The notes beneath the pieces were generated by a model. That model searched no databases and had not been told where the DNA came from. It saw nothing but the letters and a program-made list of their open reading frames with translations. Below, one piece after another: positions 15,752 to 25,276 of a DNA stretch of 64,000 nt. The stretch covers positions 124,001 to 188,000 of the forward strand of contig NZ_QPIG01000001.1 in NCBI RefSeq assembly GCF_003337215.1. The letters are read 5' to 3'. The DNA comes from Oceanihabitans sediminis. GTDB taxonomy: Bacteria; Bacteroidota; Bacteroidia; Flavobacteriales; Flavobacteriaceae. How positions within the stretch are numbered: the stretch's first letter is position 1; each line of letters opens with the position of its first letter. The position numbers and the translations under genes are program-made.

Positions 15752-16651
15752 CTAGTAAGACCACATATCCATTTCAAAGTTTCTGATTTTTTCTTTAATT
15801 CTATCAGACTCTAATAATTGCATTAACGCATTATCATTAATATACTCATCAACGGTTCTGTCGCCATATACATTTTCTTCTTTGTAGATATAACCGTTAA
15901 AACGTCTAGAGTTTAGGATATGATCGTAAGAAAATGGCACTGCACTGTTTTTATTGTTAAAAGTTTTTGCTTCGTGTAGCACTTCTCTTGCATCTGGAAA
16001 GAAAATCCAGTATAAAGGGTTTGGCTCTCTATTTTCTTCGTCTGCACTATCAATAAAGTTTACGTCTGGTGCTGCAGGTGCAATACCTAGTAATCTGTAT
16101 TTAAGTTCACCTTGACGTTTATCAAAGTACCAAAGACCTTTAATTAAATAAGCACTAATATCATACGAAGAAATTTCTCTCTTTGTAATATATTCAGGGT
16201 CTACATAACCATCAGCATTTAACTGATCGTAACCAATATCTAGAGTATCAATTTTTCTAGTAATATCTTGTAAATCTTTTAAACTACGTTTTGCAGTAAA
16301 GTAAGAATCGTCATATACATTTTCAATTTTACCTTCTTTAATTGCTTTAGTTAAAACATCAAATAGAGAACGTCTTTCACTTCCAATATTATTAGTATCT
16401 ATTGGATAGTATAAAGGAAAGTTTATACGTTCATCTAAAACCACTTTTTCCCAAGTCATTTTAGAGTACATAATGTCTCTATCATCTACATAACCATATT
16501 CTAATGGTTTGTCATTATCTACAGCTTTTTGTGCTTCAGTTCTAACTCCGATTTCTTGCGGTGTTTTTGCATTTAAAATATTTGCTTGCGAAAAACCTGT
16601 AGTCGTTACTGCTACACTAAAAATGGTTAATAAAAAAGATTTATAATTCAT
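15752..16651 (-). CDS. gldN: Gliding motility / type IX secretion protein GldN
   Basis: A 299-residue periplasmic protein with a signal peptide (residues 1-21, MNYKSF...TGFSQ). The body matches GldN/PorN, with the MYSKMTWEKVVLDERINFPLYYP, PLYWIFFPDAREVLHEA and RRFNGYIYKEENVYGDR segments. GldN and GldK form the ring under the outer membrane in the type IX secretion system that exports gliding adhesins and secreted enzymes. It is the last gene of gldK-gldL-gldM-gldN, 41 bp after gldM, and is closed by a strong terminator. Length is normal for the family. Confidence 0.95.
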   Translation of the reverse strand: MNYKSFLLTIFSVAVTTTGFSQANILNAKTPQEIGVRTEAQKAVDNDKPLEYGYVDDRDIMYSKMTWEKVVLDERINFPLYYPIDTNNIGSERRSLFDVLTKAIKEGKIENVYDDSYFTAKRSLKDLQDITRKIDTLDIGYDQLNADGYVDPEYITKREISSYDISAYLIKGLWYFDKRQGELKYRLLGIAPAAPDVNFIDSADEENREPNPLYWIFFPDAREVLHEAKTFNNKNSAVPFSYDHILNSRRFNGYIYKEENVYGDRTVDEYINDNALMQLLESDRIKEKIRNFEMDMWSY

Positions 16652-16692
16652 CTTACAATTGATTTATTTTTAAATAATACTATAAAGTTTGA

Positions 16693-18252
16693 TTAGTTAG
16701 ATAACTCTATAATAATTGGTGCTGCTGGCTTAATTCTTGGACCGTTACTTTTAGACTTAATATCAAAGATTGTTACATCTGCACCTCTCTTAGCTTTACG
16801 TAAAGCTGCTTTTGCTTGAGAGTTCAGTCTGTTTCCTTGACAAGTTACACTTGGTGATCCAGGTACTTTAAACTTGAATGATGTTACTGTTAAAGGCAAA
16901 TCGAAATCAAAGTCTTCAAGTACTGCCTCCACTTTTCCGATCTCTACGTTATTTCTAGGTAAAGAGAATTGTCCAGTTTTCCCAACCATTTGTCCAGAAG
17001 GCTTTGGAATATCTTTAATTCTAAAGCTTTTCTTATCTCCTACAGTTGAACCATCTTCTAATTTAGCTGTAACATTAATAGTTACTTCACTACCAGTAGT
17101 TGGAACCATATTATATTTACCTGCTCCTGACCCTTTTCTTAAACCAGCACCTGTAGCATTTACTTTACTATCTGGAACACCTGCGAAAGAAATAGTCATT
17201 GGGTTATTTACGCCACGGTAAACAACATTCATTTTATCTGCAGATATAGTTGCAGAGTTTGGTCTTGGTACAACAACATAGTTAGCTGAAATAGGAATTT
17301 TTAATTCTTCATTGTTTTCAATAAAAGTAAATTCTCCTTTTAATTCGTGCTCTCCCACGTTTCCTACGTTAAAGTCTAAAGTAGCTGCTCCTGAAGAATC
17401 GATAGCTTTAGAAAGATCTACTTCTTTACCTTGAACTGTTAATTTAGTTGGTGGTACATTAGCATATTTTCCAATTACTACTCTACCTTTAAACTGCTCT
17501 CCTGCGAAGAATGCAGATTTTTCTGGCAATACGATAGCTTTATAGTTGTTAAGTGTTGTTGCTTCAGAAACAATATTTCCTAAGAATAAACTGAAAATAT
17601 CAGATTCTGTTACCTTAACATCATTTTGCATTGCTGTTAACTTTGTATAGGATGCAATTGCAGGGAATCCTTGATAGTGGTATGATAACCAATCAATTTT
17701 CTTTCCTTCTTTGTCTTCTACTGGGTTCGTGCTGAAAGTTTTTTCAAAAGCTTCTGCTCTTCCTCTATAACTTTCGTCTGTAGCTAGAATTTCATTAATT
17801 GCTTTTTTATACTCATTAATGTTATCCATTACCTCTTGACCTTTTTTTGTTAAACGGTCTCCAGTAAACCAAGCTGCATCAAGGATATCTGTTTTATCCA
17901 TTGCTTCGAAGTCACCTTCTTTAATAGACTCTTGATATTTTCCTGCTTTAATTAAATCTGCTTTTAAAGATTCTAGGTAATTAAAGAATTTATCTGATGC
18001 AATTTTCACCTGCTTTGCTCTTGCTGCAGGCACTTTAAATTGTTGTGGATTCTCTTCCGCTTTAACATCTAATTCTGCTAACAACTTCTCATTTCTTTCT
18101 GTTGTAGCTTCGTTAGATTCCGCGAATTTAGCTTCCATTAATCCAAATGCTGAAAGCACTTCTTTTGACATATTCATAGCCATCATTGCGATGAATACTA
18201 AATACATCAAGTTAATCATTTTTTGTCTTGCAGACGCTTTTCCTCCTGCCAT
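16693..18252 (-). CDS. gldM: Gliding motility / type IX secretion protein GldM
   Basis: A 519-residue protein with the GldM/PorM hallmark N-terminus (MAGGKASARQKMINLMYLVF): a single membrane helix (about 13-35) with the basic KxRQKMINLMYL start that packs into the GldL bundle. A periplasmic helical domain and several beta domains follow, ending with the PRNNVEIGKVEAVLEDFDFDL and TIFDIKSK segments. GldM dimers carry torque or conformational change from the GldL motor to the GldK/N ring. It lies 49 bp after gldL in the operon. Normal length. Confidence 0.95.
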   Translation of the reverse strand: MAGGKASARQKMINLMYLVFIAMMAMNMSKEVLSAFGLMEAKFAESNEATTERNEKLLAELDVKAEENPQQFKVPAARAKQVKIASDKFFNYLESLKADLIKAGKYQESIKEGDFEAMDKTDILDAAWFTGDRLTKKGQEVMDNINEYKKAINEILATDESYRGRAEAFEKTFSTNPVEDKEGKKIDWLSYHYQGFPAIASYTKLTAMQNDVKVTESDIFSLFLGNIVSEATTLNNYKAIVLPEKSAFFAGEQFKGRVVIGKYANVPPTKLTVQGKEVDLSKAIDSSGAATLDFNVGNVGEHELKGEFTFIENNEELKIPISANYVVVPRPNSATISADKMNVVYRGVNNPMTISFAGVPDSKVNATGAGLRKGSGAGKYNMVPTTGSEVTINVTAKLEDGSTVGDKKSFRIKDIPKPSGQMVGKTGQFSLPRNNVEIGKVEAVLEDFDFDLPLTVTSFKFKVPGSPSVTCQGNRLNSQAKAALRKAKRGADVTIFDIKSKSNGPRIKPAAPIIIELSN

Positions 18253-18301
18253 GTCTAATTAGTTTTTTAGGTTAATAATTATAATTAATAACTAATACTA
18301 A

Positions 18302-18937
18302 TTAGTTTTTGTTCATTGCAGATAACATTCCACCATATACTCCATTTAATGAAGATAAGTTAGATGCTAAAGATTGCATTTGTTCTTTAAGTTTAGCAGC
18401 ATTTTCTACAGCCTCTTCGTTAATTGAAGCTTGTCTACTTGCACTTTCTACTTGTAATTTATAAAGACTGTTTAAAGACTCCATTTGAGATGCAGCTAAA
18501 GAAAGCTCTTCGCTATATTTCTTTTGAGATGCAATAGAATCTACTGTTGGAGCAATTCCTTTTGCAGCTCCTTCAAAATTCTTAATGCTTGCTCCTAAGC
18601 TAGCCATTAAGTCTCCGTCAATTTTAGCCTCTTTTAATAAGTTGTCTAATTTTTTAGAAAGTAAACCATCAGCATCTTTAGGGTCTTCTTGTTTTACTTT
18701 TTTAACACCAGTTGAAGTTCCTCCAGCTAATTCAGGGTATACTAAAGACCAATCAATTTCACCAGCTTGCTTTTCGAAAGCTGAATAGGTAAATACTAAT
18801 GCTTCCACAATCATACCAAGAGTTAAAATTTCAGAAGCGTAAGGCCAATGCTGAATTTTAAATAAAGCTCCAATAATTACTATTGCTGCTCCTAATCCGT
18901 AGATCATGTTAGTGATGGTCATTTTTTTCTGTGCCAT
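18302..18937 (-). CDS. gldL: Gliding motility / type IX secretion motor protein GldL
   Basis: A 211-residue inner-membrane protein with two N-terminal membrane helices (about 11-28 and 35-53, MIYGLGAAIVIIGALFKIQHWPY...LTLGMIVEALVFTYSAFE) and a cytoplasmic coiled-coil tail. A Lys and a Glu in the helices (K22 and E44) lie where the proton path is described in GldL. With GldM it makes the proton-driven motor of type IX secretion and gliding. The gap to gldK is 65 bp. Confidence 0.95.
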   Translation of the reverse strand: MAQKKMTITNMIYGLGAAIVIIGALFKIQHWPYASEILTLGMIVEALVFTYSAFEKQAGEIDWSLVYPELAGGTSTGVKKVKQEDPKDADGLLSKKLDNLLKEAKIDGDLMASLGASIKNFEGAAKGIAPTVDSIASQKKYSEELSLAASQMESLNSLYKLQVESASRQASINEEAVENAAKLKEQMQSLASNLSSLNGVYGGMLSAMNKN

Positions 18938-19002
18938 AATTTTTGTTTGTTTTTTAAAGTATTTCTACTTAAGGTTGATTAATTATTAATTTTGGTTGTT
19001 TA

Positions 19003-20373
19003 TTAGTTTGCGTTTGCTGTAACATCAGTTCCCATATAATCTTGAACAGTTCTGAAGCCAATATAACTTCTTGCAGAATCTGCATATTCAAAATCTCTAG
19101 AACTAACTTGTAAGTAGTAAGCTACGTCTTTCCAAGACCCTCCTCTTACAACTTTACGTTGGTTATTAATATCGTTTACACTTGGGTTGATAGTTGAAAC
19201 GTATTCGTATGAGTTAGGATCGTAGGATGCACTTACCCATTCTGAAACGTTACCAGCCATATTATATAAGTTATAATCATTAGGCTCGTAAGATTTTGCT
19301 TCAACAGTATATAATGCTTGATCTGCAGCATAATCTCCTCTTAAAGGCTTAAAGTTTGCCATGAAACATCCTCTATCATTGATAGCGTATGGTCCACCCC
19401 AAGGGAAAGTAGCTCCTTGTAAACCACCTCTTGCTGCGTACTCCCATTCTGCTTCAGATGGTAATCTGTACTTATTAACGTAGTGTTGTTTTTTAGATTT
19501 TCTATAAGCGTTGTGATATAGTGTTCTCCACTCACAAAATGCTTTAGCTTGTTTCCAAGACACTCCTACTACTGGATAATCTCCATAAGCATCATGCCAG
19601 AAATAATCATTATGCATTGGCTCGTTGTAGGAGTAAGCGAAATCTCTAATCCAAGCTGTTGTATCTGGATAAACCTCAACTGCTTCCGTGATAATAAACT
19701 CAGATCTTCTTTTTCCTTTGTTACTTACTTTTGCTGCTTTTTCAATATCCATATACGAATATTGGAATTTAAATTTTGAAACATCCCAGGTGCGTTGTCC
19801 GTTATAAGACTCTTCAATAGGAAGATACATAGTATCCATAACCTCTACATAATACTCATCTGGATATTCTGCTGTATCAAAAATAATATCTACATCGTGG
19901 TTTAGTTTTCTACCTTCATAACCAGTCTCACCCATTCCGCTATAGTTATCATACATGTACTTTTCGTAAGCGTTCATGTTTTCTGGATCTGCATCTTTAA
20001 AGGCAAATTCTCCAATACCACCATCACCTGGAGTTGCTCCAACCTCATCTGCTAATATTGCTAGTTTTGTTCTAATAGTTGAATCTCTAACCCAGTTTAC
20101 AAATTGTCTGTACTCACTATTTGTAATTTCTGTAGCATCCATATAGAATGATCTTACGGTAACTGTTTTTGTTGGTGCATCTTGTATACCAGCTAAGTCA
20201 TCATCTGACTTACCCATTATAAATGCTCCACCAGGAATTAATTCCATTCCGTAAGGTTTTTCCGGGTGCCATTTTTTTCCTTTAACACCAACCAACTGTC
20301 CTCTGTCACCAGAACCACAACTTGCAAGGAATGCTAAAACTACTGTTAATAATAGAAACTTCTTCATATTCAT
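19003..20373 (-). CDS. gldK: Gliding motility / type IX secretion lipoprotein GldK
   Basis: A lipoprotein of about 456 residues. A signal peptide ends LAFLASC, giving the lipidated Cys. The body is a formylglycine-generating-enzyme/SUMF1-like fold with YGDYPVVGVSWKQAKAFCEWR, RLPSEAEWEYAARGG and MAGNVSEWV. GldK (PorK) forms the periplasmic ring with GldN. I prefer the ATG at 20373 (or 20367) because the longest frame adds eleven residues ahead of a normal lipoprotein signal. It is the first gene of the gldKLMN operon; its promoter should lie in 20407-20530 but no convincing match was found. Confidence 0.95.
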   Translation of the reverse strand: MNMKKFLLLTVVLAFLASCGSGDRGQLVGVKGKKWHPEKPYGMELIPGGAFIMGKSDDDLAGIQDAPTKTVTVRSFYMDATEITNSEYRQFVNWVRDSTIRTKLAILADEVGATPGDGGIGEFAFKDADPENMNAYEKYMYDNYSGMGETGYEGRKLNHDVDIIFDTAEYPDEYYVEVMDTMYLPIEESYNGQRTWDVSKFKFQYSYMDIEKAAKVSNKGKRRSEFIITEAVEVYPDTTAWIRDFAYSYNEPMHNDYFWHDAYGDYPVVGVSWKQAKAFCEWRTLYHNAYRKSKKQHYVNKYRLPSEAEWEYAARGGLQGATFPWGGPYAINDRGCFMANFKPLRGDYAADQALYTVEAKSYEPNDYNLYNMAGNVSEWVSASYDPNSYEYVSTINPSVNDINNQRKVVRGGSWKDVAYYLQVSSRDFEYADSARSYIGFRTVQDYMGTDVTANAN

Positions 20374-20533
20374 TAAAAACTCGAGGTTAATTATATTTAT
20401 TCTCAAAATTAAAGAGCGTAAACTTATTTATATATTTTTTAATTACCAACTTTTTCTTTTAAAAATAACTCTAGTTATCGTAAAAATAAACCATTTCAAC
20501 GACAATTATAGCATTTTATTTTAGTTAAATTTT

Positions 20534-21700
20534 TTAAACACAATTCTTCTGAAAAGCTTTATACCATCTTTCAGGTACATTATTGTTACAAGCATCTTCA
20601 TAATCTTGATGCGTGCAAGGTAATAACGTATGTTTTTTTAGTTTATTATTCACTTCACTTAAAAAAGGTATTTCTATCCACCATCTACCTGTTCTAATAC
20701 TCTTATAAAAAATCAATTCTTGATCTTCTACAAGTGTGATAAATTTCTGGTAACTATCCGCATCTTTGAAGTCATCATCTTTTACTCTGTAGTTAACGCC
20801 TTCAATAAAATACCAAATGATTTGTGAGATTAACATGGCAGTGACTTCATCATCTGTTGATGGTTTGTACTCCCATATACCTAAGGAAGATACTTTATTG
20901 CTTATTCCCGCATAGCGAGAAATAGCACATATTTCTTTTCCGTCTAAACCGTTTGGGCTCACTCGTTGCTTTGCACTAACTTCTGAAGCTTTTATAGACC
21001 CCAAATCAATACTTACAATATTTGCATCTCGAAGTATTGGCTCTACAATAGTAATATCTTTAGAAACGTCTCCTAATCTATAAGCATCAAAATACAACCT
21101 ATCCATCAAATCTATTTCCTCCTGAGAATTGAAATAAGTTTGATAGCCTAAAGTGGAATAATTAAATAAGTTGAATGGTTGATCTAAAATAATCTTTCCA
21201 ACAAAGCTATTGTTCTTTATTGGTTTTGCAGAATCACCTATGTCAAATTTAGAATCTACATTCACAATATTAACCATAGGAATCAAATCATCATAAGCAC
21301 GATAATTTGCATAAGTCAAATCTTGACTCCCTCCTAATATAATAGGTATCACCTTTTTCTGAACTAAAACAGAAATAGCAGATTTTAAAGCGAAGTAAGT
21401 ATCTTCTACTGTTTCTCCTTTATTAATGTCCCCTAAATCTGCTATAGTTGTTGTCCAACTTCCAGGAAAAAGTGCATAGAATGATTTTCGGATTTCATTT
21501 AAGTTGAAATCTTCTCCTATATAGTTTTCATCATTCCTGTTTTCAATTACACCTAATATTGCAAGCTGTACTCCGTCTAAATCTGGAATACCATTTTGCT
21601 TTGAATGTATTCTTATTTTTCTTCCTAGCGCTTGCTGTGGTAACAACTCGTTATGAGCCAAAACCATATCGGATACTGGCGAGAGAAAATTAAAATTCAT
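20534..21700 (-). CDS. Arginase-superfamily protein with missing metal ligands
   Basis: A 388-residue protein that aligns with the arginase/agmatinase/formimidoylglutamase fold. The usual manganese-binding motifs are altered: GGDHS is GGSQD (123-127), DAHxD is DSKFD (149-153) and SFDVD is SIDLG (230-234). About half of the six metal ligands are lost, including both His. A normal hydrolase activity is therefore doubtful. Automated naming in Bacteroidetes tends to be formimidoylglutamase. It follows topA with no gap (its ATG directly abuts the topA stop) and precedes gldK. A regulatory or structural role is possible. Confidence 0.7.
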   Translation of the reverse strand: MNFNFLSPVSDMVLAHNELLPQQALGRKIRIHSKQNGIPDLDGVQLAILGVIENRNDENYIGEDFNLNEIRKSFYALFPGSWTTTIADLGDINKGETVEDTYFALKSAISVLVQKKVIPIILGGSQDLTYANYRAYDDLIPMVNIVNVDSKFDIGDSAKPIKNNSFVGKIILDQPFNLFNYSTLGYQTYFNSQEEIDLMDRLYFDAYRLGDVSKDITIVEPILRDANIVSIDLGSIKASEVSAKQRVSPNGLDGKEICAISRYAGISNKVSSLGIWEYKPSTDDEVTAMLISQIIWYFIEGVNYRVKDDDFKDADSYQKFITLVEDQELIFYKSIRTGRWWIEIPFLSEVNNKLKKHTLLPCTHQDYEDACNNNVPERWYKAFQKNCV

Positions 21701-24211
21701 TTATTTTTTCTTTTTAGTAGCCGGCTTTTTCTTAGCAGCAGCTTTTTTCTTAGTAGTTTTCTTTTTTGGTGCGTTCTTTTCAATTATTGCTTGAACTTCT
21801 TCTAAAGTAAATTTAGAAACATCCACCGTTTTAGGTAATTCTATTTTTGTTTTACCCTTAATAATATTGTGTCTTCCCCATCTTGCCTTCTCTACTTTTA
21901 TTCCTTCTTCTTCCCAATGGTGAATTACCTTATCTTTTTCTTTTTGAATTTTATCTTCAATAAGTGTTACAATATCGGTTTCAGATAAATTATCCCAATC
22001 GTATTTTTTGTTTACGTTAATAAACATATTGTTCCATTTAATATATGGACCAAAACGACCTTTTCCTTTTTGTACTGGCAAATCTTGGTAGTGATAAATA
22101 GGCGCATCTGCTTTTTGTTTTTCTTTTATTAAAACTATAGCATCGTCTAAATCTACACTTAAAGGATCTGTTCCTTTTGGTAAAGAAACATAAGCCGAAC
22201 CAAATTTCACATAAGGCCCGAAACGACCATTATTTACCTGTACTTCTTCTCCTTCGTATGTTCCTAAATCTTTTGGAAGCTGAAATAAATCCATAGCCTC
22301 CTCATAAGTAATAGTGTTTAACTGTTGGTCTGGAGATAAACTTGCGAAACTTGGTTTCTCCTCATCATCTACAGTTCCAATTTGCACCATTGGTCCGAAT
22401 TTACCCAAACGAACACTTACTTGTTTTCCTGTTTTTGGATCTGTACCTAAAATACGTTCACCAGATTCTCTATCTGCATTCTCTTGTACGTCGATAACTA
22501 TTGGGTGGAAAGTTTTATAGAAAGACTTCATCATCTTTTTCCAATCCTTCTTTCCTTCTGCTATATCATCAAACTGATTTTCAACTTTAGCTGTAAAGTT
22601 ATAATCTAAAATGCTTTCAAAATGATTCACTAAAAAATCTGTAACAATCATACCAATATCGGTTGGTACTAGTTTTCCTTTATCTGACCCTACTTTTTCT
22701 GTAAGCTTTTTATCTTTTACCGTTCCGTTTTTAAGAGTAAGCTGTGTATAGTTACGTTCTATTCCTTCTACAGTTCCTTTTTCAACATAGTTTCTATTTT
22801 GAATAGTAGAAATTGTTGGCGCATAAGTAGATGGTCTACCAATACCAAGCTCTTCTAATTTCTTTACCAAAGAAGCTTCAGTATATCGTGCTGGTGGTCT
22901 TGTGTAACGCTCTGTCGCGGTAATATATTTATTTAAAAGCGTTTCGTTTACCTTTAATGCAGGTAGCATTCCGTCTTGCTCTACATCTTCATCATCTGTT
23001 CCTTCTAAATACACTTTTAAGAAACCATCGAATTTAATCATCTCTCCATTTGCAGTGAATACTTCACTATTTTTAGATGATTCTATTTTAACATTTGTAC
23101 GCTCTAATTGTGCTTCACTCATTTGTGATGCAATAGCACGTTTCCAAATTAAATCGTATAATCTTGCTTGATCTCTATCTATATTTACAGAATGTGTAGC
23201 AAAATTTGTAGGACGAATAGCCTCATGCGCTTCTTGCGCGCCTTTTGACTTTCCTTTGTAATTTCTAGGTTTGCTATATTTTTCACCGTAAGCCGAAATA
23301 ATTTCTGCTTGGGCTCCGTTTTTAGCTTCTTCAGATAAGTTTACACTATCTGTTCTCATATAAGTAATTAATCCAGCTTCATATAAACGCTGTGCCATAT
23401 TCATGGTTTTACTTACCGAGAAATATAATTTTCTTGCTGCCTCTTGTTGTAAGGTAGAAGTTGTAAATGGTGCTGCAGGCGCTTTCTGTGCAGGTTTTTT
23501 CTGCAAATCTGCAACTTTAAAATCTGCACCAATATTACTTTCTAAGAAAGCATAGGCTTCTTTTTTTGTAGCAAAGTTCTTTGGAAGTTTCGCTTTAAAA
23601 GACTGGCCTTCTTCGTTAGAGAATTCTGCATCAATTCTATAAGATGCTTCAGCTTTAAACTCTTGAATCTCTCTTTCTTTTTCAACAATTAATCTTACAG
23701 ATACAGACTGTACACGTCCTGCTGAAAGACCTCCTTTTACTTTCCTCCATAAAACTGGAGAAAGCTCATATCCTACAATTCTATCTAAAACCCTACGTGC
23801 TTGTTGTGCATCTACTAAGTGATAATCAATACCTCTAGGGTTTTCTATTGCTTTTTGTATCGCTGCTTTCGTGATTTCGTGAAAAACGATACGTTTAGTT
23901 TTCTCTTTATCTAATTTTAACGTTTCTGCTAAATGCCATGCTATCGCCTCACCCTCGCGATCTTCATCACTAGCTAGCCATATCATTTCTGCTTTCTTCG
24001 CTAAATCTTTCAGTTTTTTTACAACTGCTTTTTTATCTTTAGAAACCTCGTATTTAGGGTCAAAATCACCCTCAACGTCTACTCCTAATTCTTTTGAAGG
24101 CAAATCTGCAATATGCCCAAAACTAGACTCCACTTTAAAATCTTTTCCTAGAAATTTCTCTATTGTTTTTGCTTTTGCAGGTGACTCTACGATTACTAAA
24201 TTCTTCGCCAT
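21701..24211 (-). CDS. topA: DNA topoisomerase I
   Basis: An 836-residue type IA topoisomerase that relaxes negative supercoils. It has an N-terminal Toprim domain (LVIVESPAKAKTIEKFLG, later SDEDREGEAIAWH with the metal-binding DxDxE pattern) and the active-site Tyr in GLITYMRTDS. C-terminal repeats of the GRFGPYVKFG type (about 570-760, at least three) replace the zinc fingers of E. coli TopA. The last ~25 residues are almost all Lys, Ala, Thr and Pro, a basic DNA-binding tail common in Bacteroidetes. A -7-like TACCTTTG lies just upstream. Confidence 0.96.
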   Translation of the reverse strand: MAKNLVIVESPAKAKTIEKFLGKDFKVESSFGHIADLPSKELGVDVEGDFDPKYEVSKDKKAVVKKLKDLAKKAEMIWLASDEDREGEAIAWHLAETLKLDKEKTKRIVFHEITKAAIQKAIENPRGIDYHLVDAQQARRVLDRIVGYELSPVLWRKVKGGLSAGRVQSVSVRLIVEKEREIQEFKAEASYRIDAEFSNEEGQSFKAKLPKNFATKKEAYAFLESNIGADFKVADLQKKPAQKAPAAPFTTSTLQQEAARKLYFSVSKTMNMAQRLYEAGLITYMRTDSVNLSEEAKNGAQAEIISAYGEKYSKPRNYKGKSKGAQEAHEAIRPTNFATHSVNIDRDQARLYDLIWKRAIASQMSEAQLERTNVKIESSKNSEVFTANGEMIKFDGFLKVYLEGTDDEDVEQDGMLPALKVNETLLNKYITATERYTRPPARYTEASLVKKLEELGIGRPSTYAPTISTIQNRNYVEKGTVEGIERNYTQLTLKNGTVKDKKLTEKVGSDKGKLVPTDIGMIVTDFLVNHFESILDYNFTAKVENQFDDIAEGKKDWKKMMKSFYKTFHPIVIDVQENADRESGERILGTDPKTGKQVSVRLGKFGPMVQIGTVDDEEKPSFASLSPDQQLNTITYEEAMDLFQLPKDLGTYEGEEVQVNNGRFGPYVKFGSAYVSLPKGTDPLSVDLDDAIVLIKEKQKADAPIYHYQDLPVQKGKGRFGPYIKWNNMFINVNKKYDWDNLSETDIVTLIEDKIQKEKDKVIHHWEEEGIKVEKARWGRHNIIKGKTKIELPKTVDVSKFTLEEVQAIIEKNAPKKKTTKKKAAAKKKPATKKKK

Positions 24212-24231
24212 ATTTCTATTTTTTCAGTTTG

Positions 24232-24239
24232 CAAAGGTA
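24232..24239 (-). promoter_or_regulatory. Probable -7 element of the topA promoter
   Basis: TACCTTTG on the minus strand matches TAnnTTTG and lies 21 bp ahead of the topA ATG. No clear TTG is found 19 bases upstream. Confidence 0.4.
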
Positions 24240-24309
24240 TGCGAAAAAAAATTTACGTTCCTAATTTATTATAATTTGACCAAATTCTCCGTCCTATTAA
24301 AGTATAAAA

Positions 24310-24331
24310 AAAGCCTGAATAAACAGGCTTT
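24310..24331 (-). terminator. Terminator after the 24.4-kb membrane protein gene
   Basis: AAAGCCTG-AATAAA-CAGGCTTT followed by a T-run on the minus strand, 37 bp beyond the stop at 24368. Confidence 0.75.
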
Positions 24332-24367
24332 CCTTTTTTGAAAATTAAAGTATTAAGTATTTTCTAT

Positions 24368-25111
24368 CTACTTGTTTACTTCTATAACATCAAAACCAAT
24401 ACTGTCCTTATATATATAGTAAGCAGGAATATATGAAAAAGATGCTGTTACAAAAATTCCAACAAAACAAAGTATCATACCCACCAAAGAAGCTAGAATA
24501 GAACTCACCATAATTAAACCGAAAGAAATTAACCATTTTTTATTTCCTAAGGCAAAACCCGATTTTATGATGTCAGAAACCGATTGCTCTGGATTAAAAG
24601 CAAAAATCAGATTCATTAGTGTTATTGGTACGATAACATAAAACACAGGCAAATAACATAAAAGCACTGCTATTAAAGAAATAACGAAGGTTGCTAGTGA
24701 TAATTTTATCATTTTTGGCAAATACGGTTTCTTTAAGTAGAAGAAATAATCATCGGAACCAACTTCATTCAAATCTTTCATTTTACATATTCTATAAAAT
24801 CCCGCTCGCATACCAAAGCTAATTACCGAAGCTACTAAAGCTAACAAAAAAGAAAATATCACAAACGGAACCATTACAACAGGGTTTGGCTCACTACTTT
24901 GTTCGAACATACTTGGGTCTATAATTCCAGCACCTAATAAAGGCAAATACATTAATAAGTAAAAAGGCAGCATTACCAATATTGTTAAAAGCAACATGAT
25001 CAAACCTTGCAACCATACTTTTTTAAAGAGATCTATACTTCTATTAAAAATATCTCCAAAATCTAATTCTTTAGCGTTTTGCACTTTACTCTCAAACTCT
25101 TGTAAGGTCAT
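24368..25111 (-). CDS. Multipass membrane protein of unknown function
   Basis: A 247-residue protein with an amphipathic N-terminus (FGDIFNRSIDLFKKVW) and about five or six hydrophobic segments (near 34-62, 78-103, 133-152, 153-172, 195-222). The pattern of a long first cytoplasmic segment and Gly-rich membrane helices recalls DUF4013/DUF975-type or glycerophosphodiester-phosphodiesterase-associated membrane domains, but I cannot assign a family firmly. It stands alone, divergent from miaB, and has its own terminator. Confidence 0.6.
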   Translation of the reverse strand: MTLQEFESKVQNAKELDFGDIFNRSIDLFKKVWLQGLIMLLLTILVMLPFYLLMYLPLLGAGIIDPSMFEQSSEPNPVVMVPFVIFSFLLALVASVISFGMRAGFYRICKMKDLNEVGSDDYFFYLKKPYLPKMIKLSLATFVISLIAVLLCYLPVFYVIVPITLMNLIFAFNPEQSVSDIIKSGFALGNKKWLISFGLIMVSSILASLVGMILCFVGIFVTASFSYIPAYYIYKDSIGFDVIEVNK

Positions 25112-25187
25112 CTTATTGTTTTTTGTGGTTAGTATTCAAATGTAGGGAATTATCTATAAAAAATTTCGAATATTTACATTCTGCCAC

Positions 25188-25220
25188 TTTGTCACTTTAC
25201 TTAAAATAATTGTATCTTTG
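25188..25220 (+). promoter_or_regulatory. Promoter of miaB
   Basis: TTTG at 25188-25191, then 21 bases, then TATCTTTG at 25213-25220, close to the Bacteroidetes consensus. It implies transcription starting near 25227, which supports the ATG at 25277 rather than the TTG at 25229 as the miaB start. Confidence 0.55.
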
Positions 25221-25253
25221 CAATATTATTGAAAAAGTTTATAACTAATGATA

Positions 25254-25269
25254 TTCCGCCTTTGCGGAA
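25254..25269. repeat. Short palindrome TTCCGC-N4-GCGGAA
   Basis: A perfect 6-base-arm palindrome in the probable 5' leader of miaB. It belongs to a small set of TTCC...GGAA palindromes in this window (see also 30431, 34151, 41689 and 57292). Confidence 0.5.
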
Positions 25270-25276
25270 AACAGGT

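Noticed and set aside
20404-20411. TAATTTTG as a -7 box for gldK
   Set aside because: No TTG at a suitable distance, and such AT-rich matches are frequent by chance.
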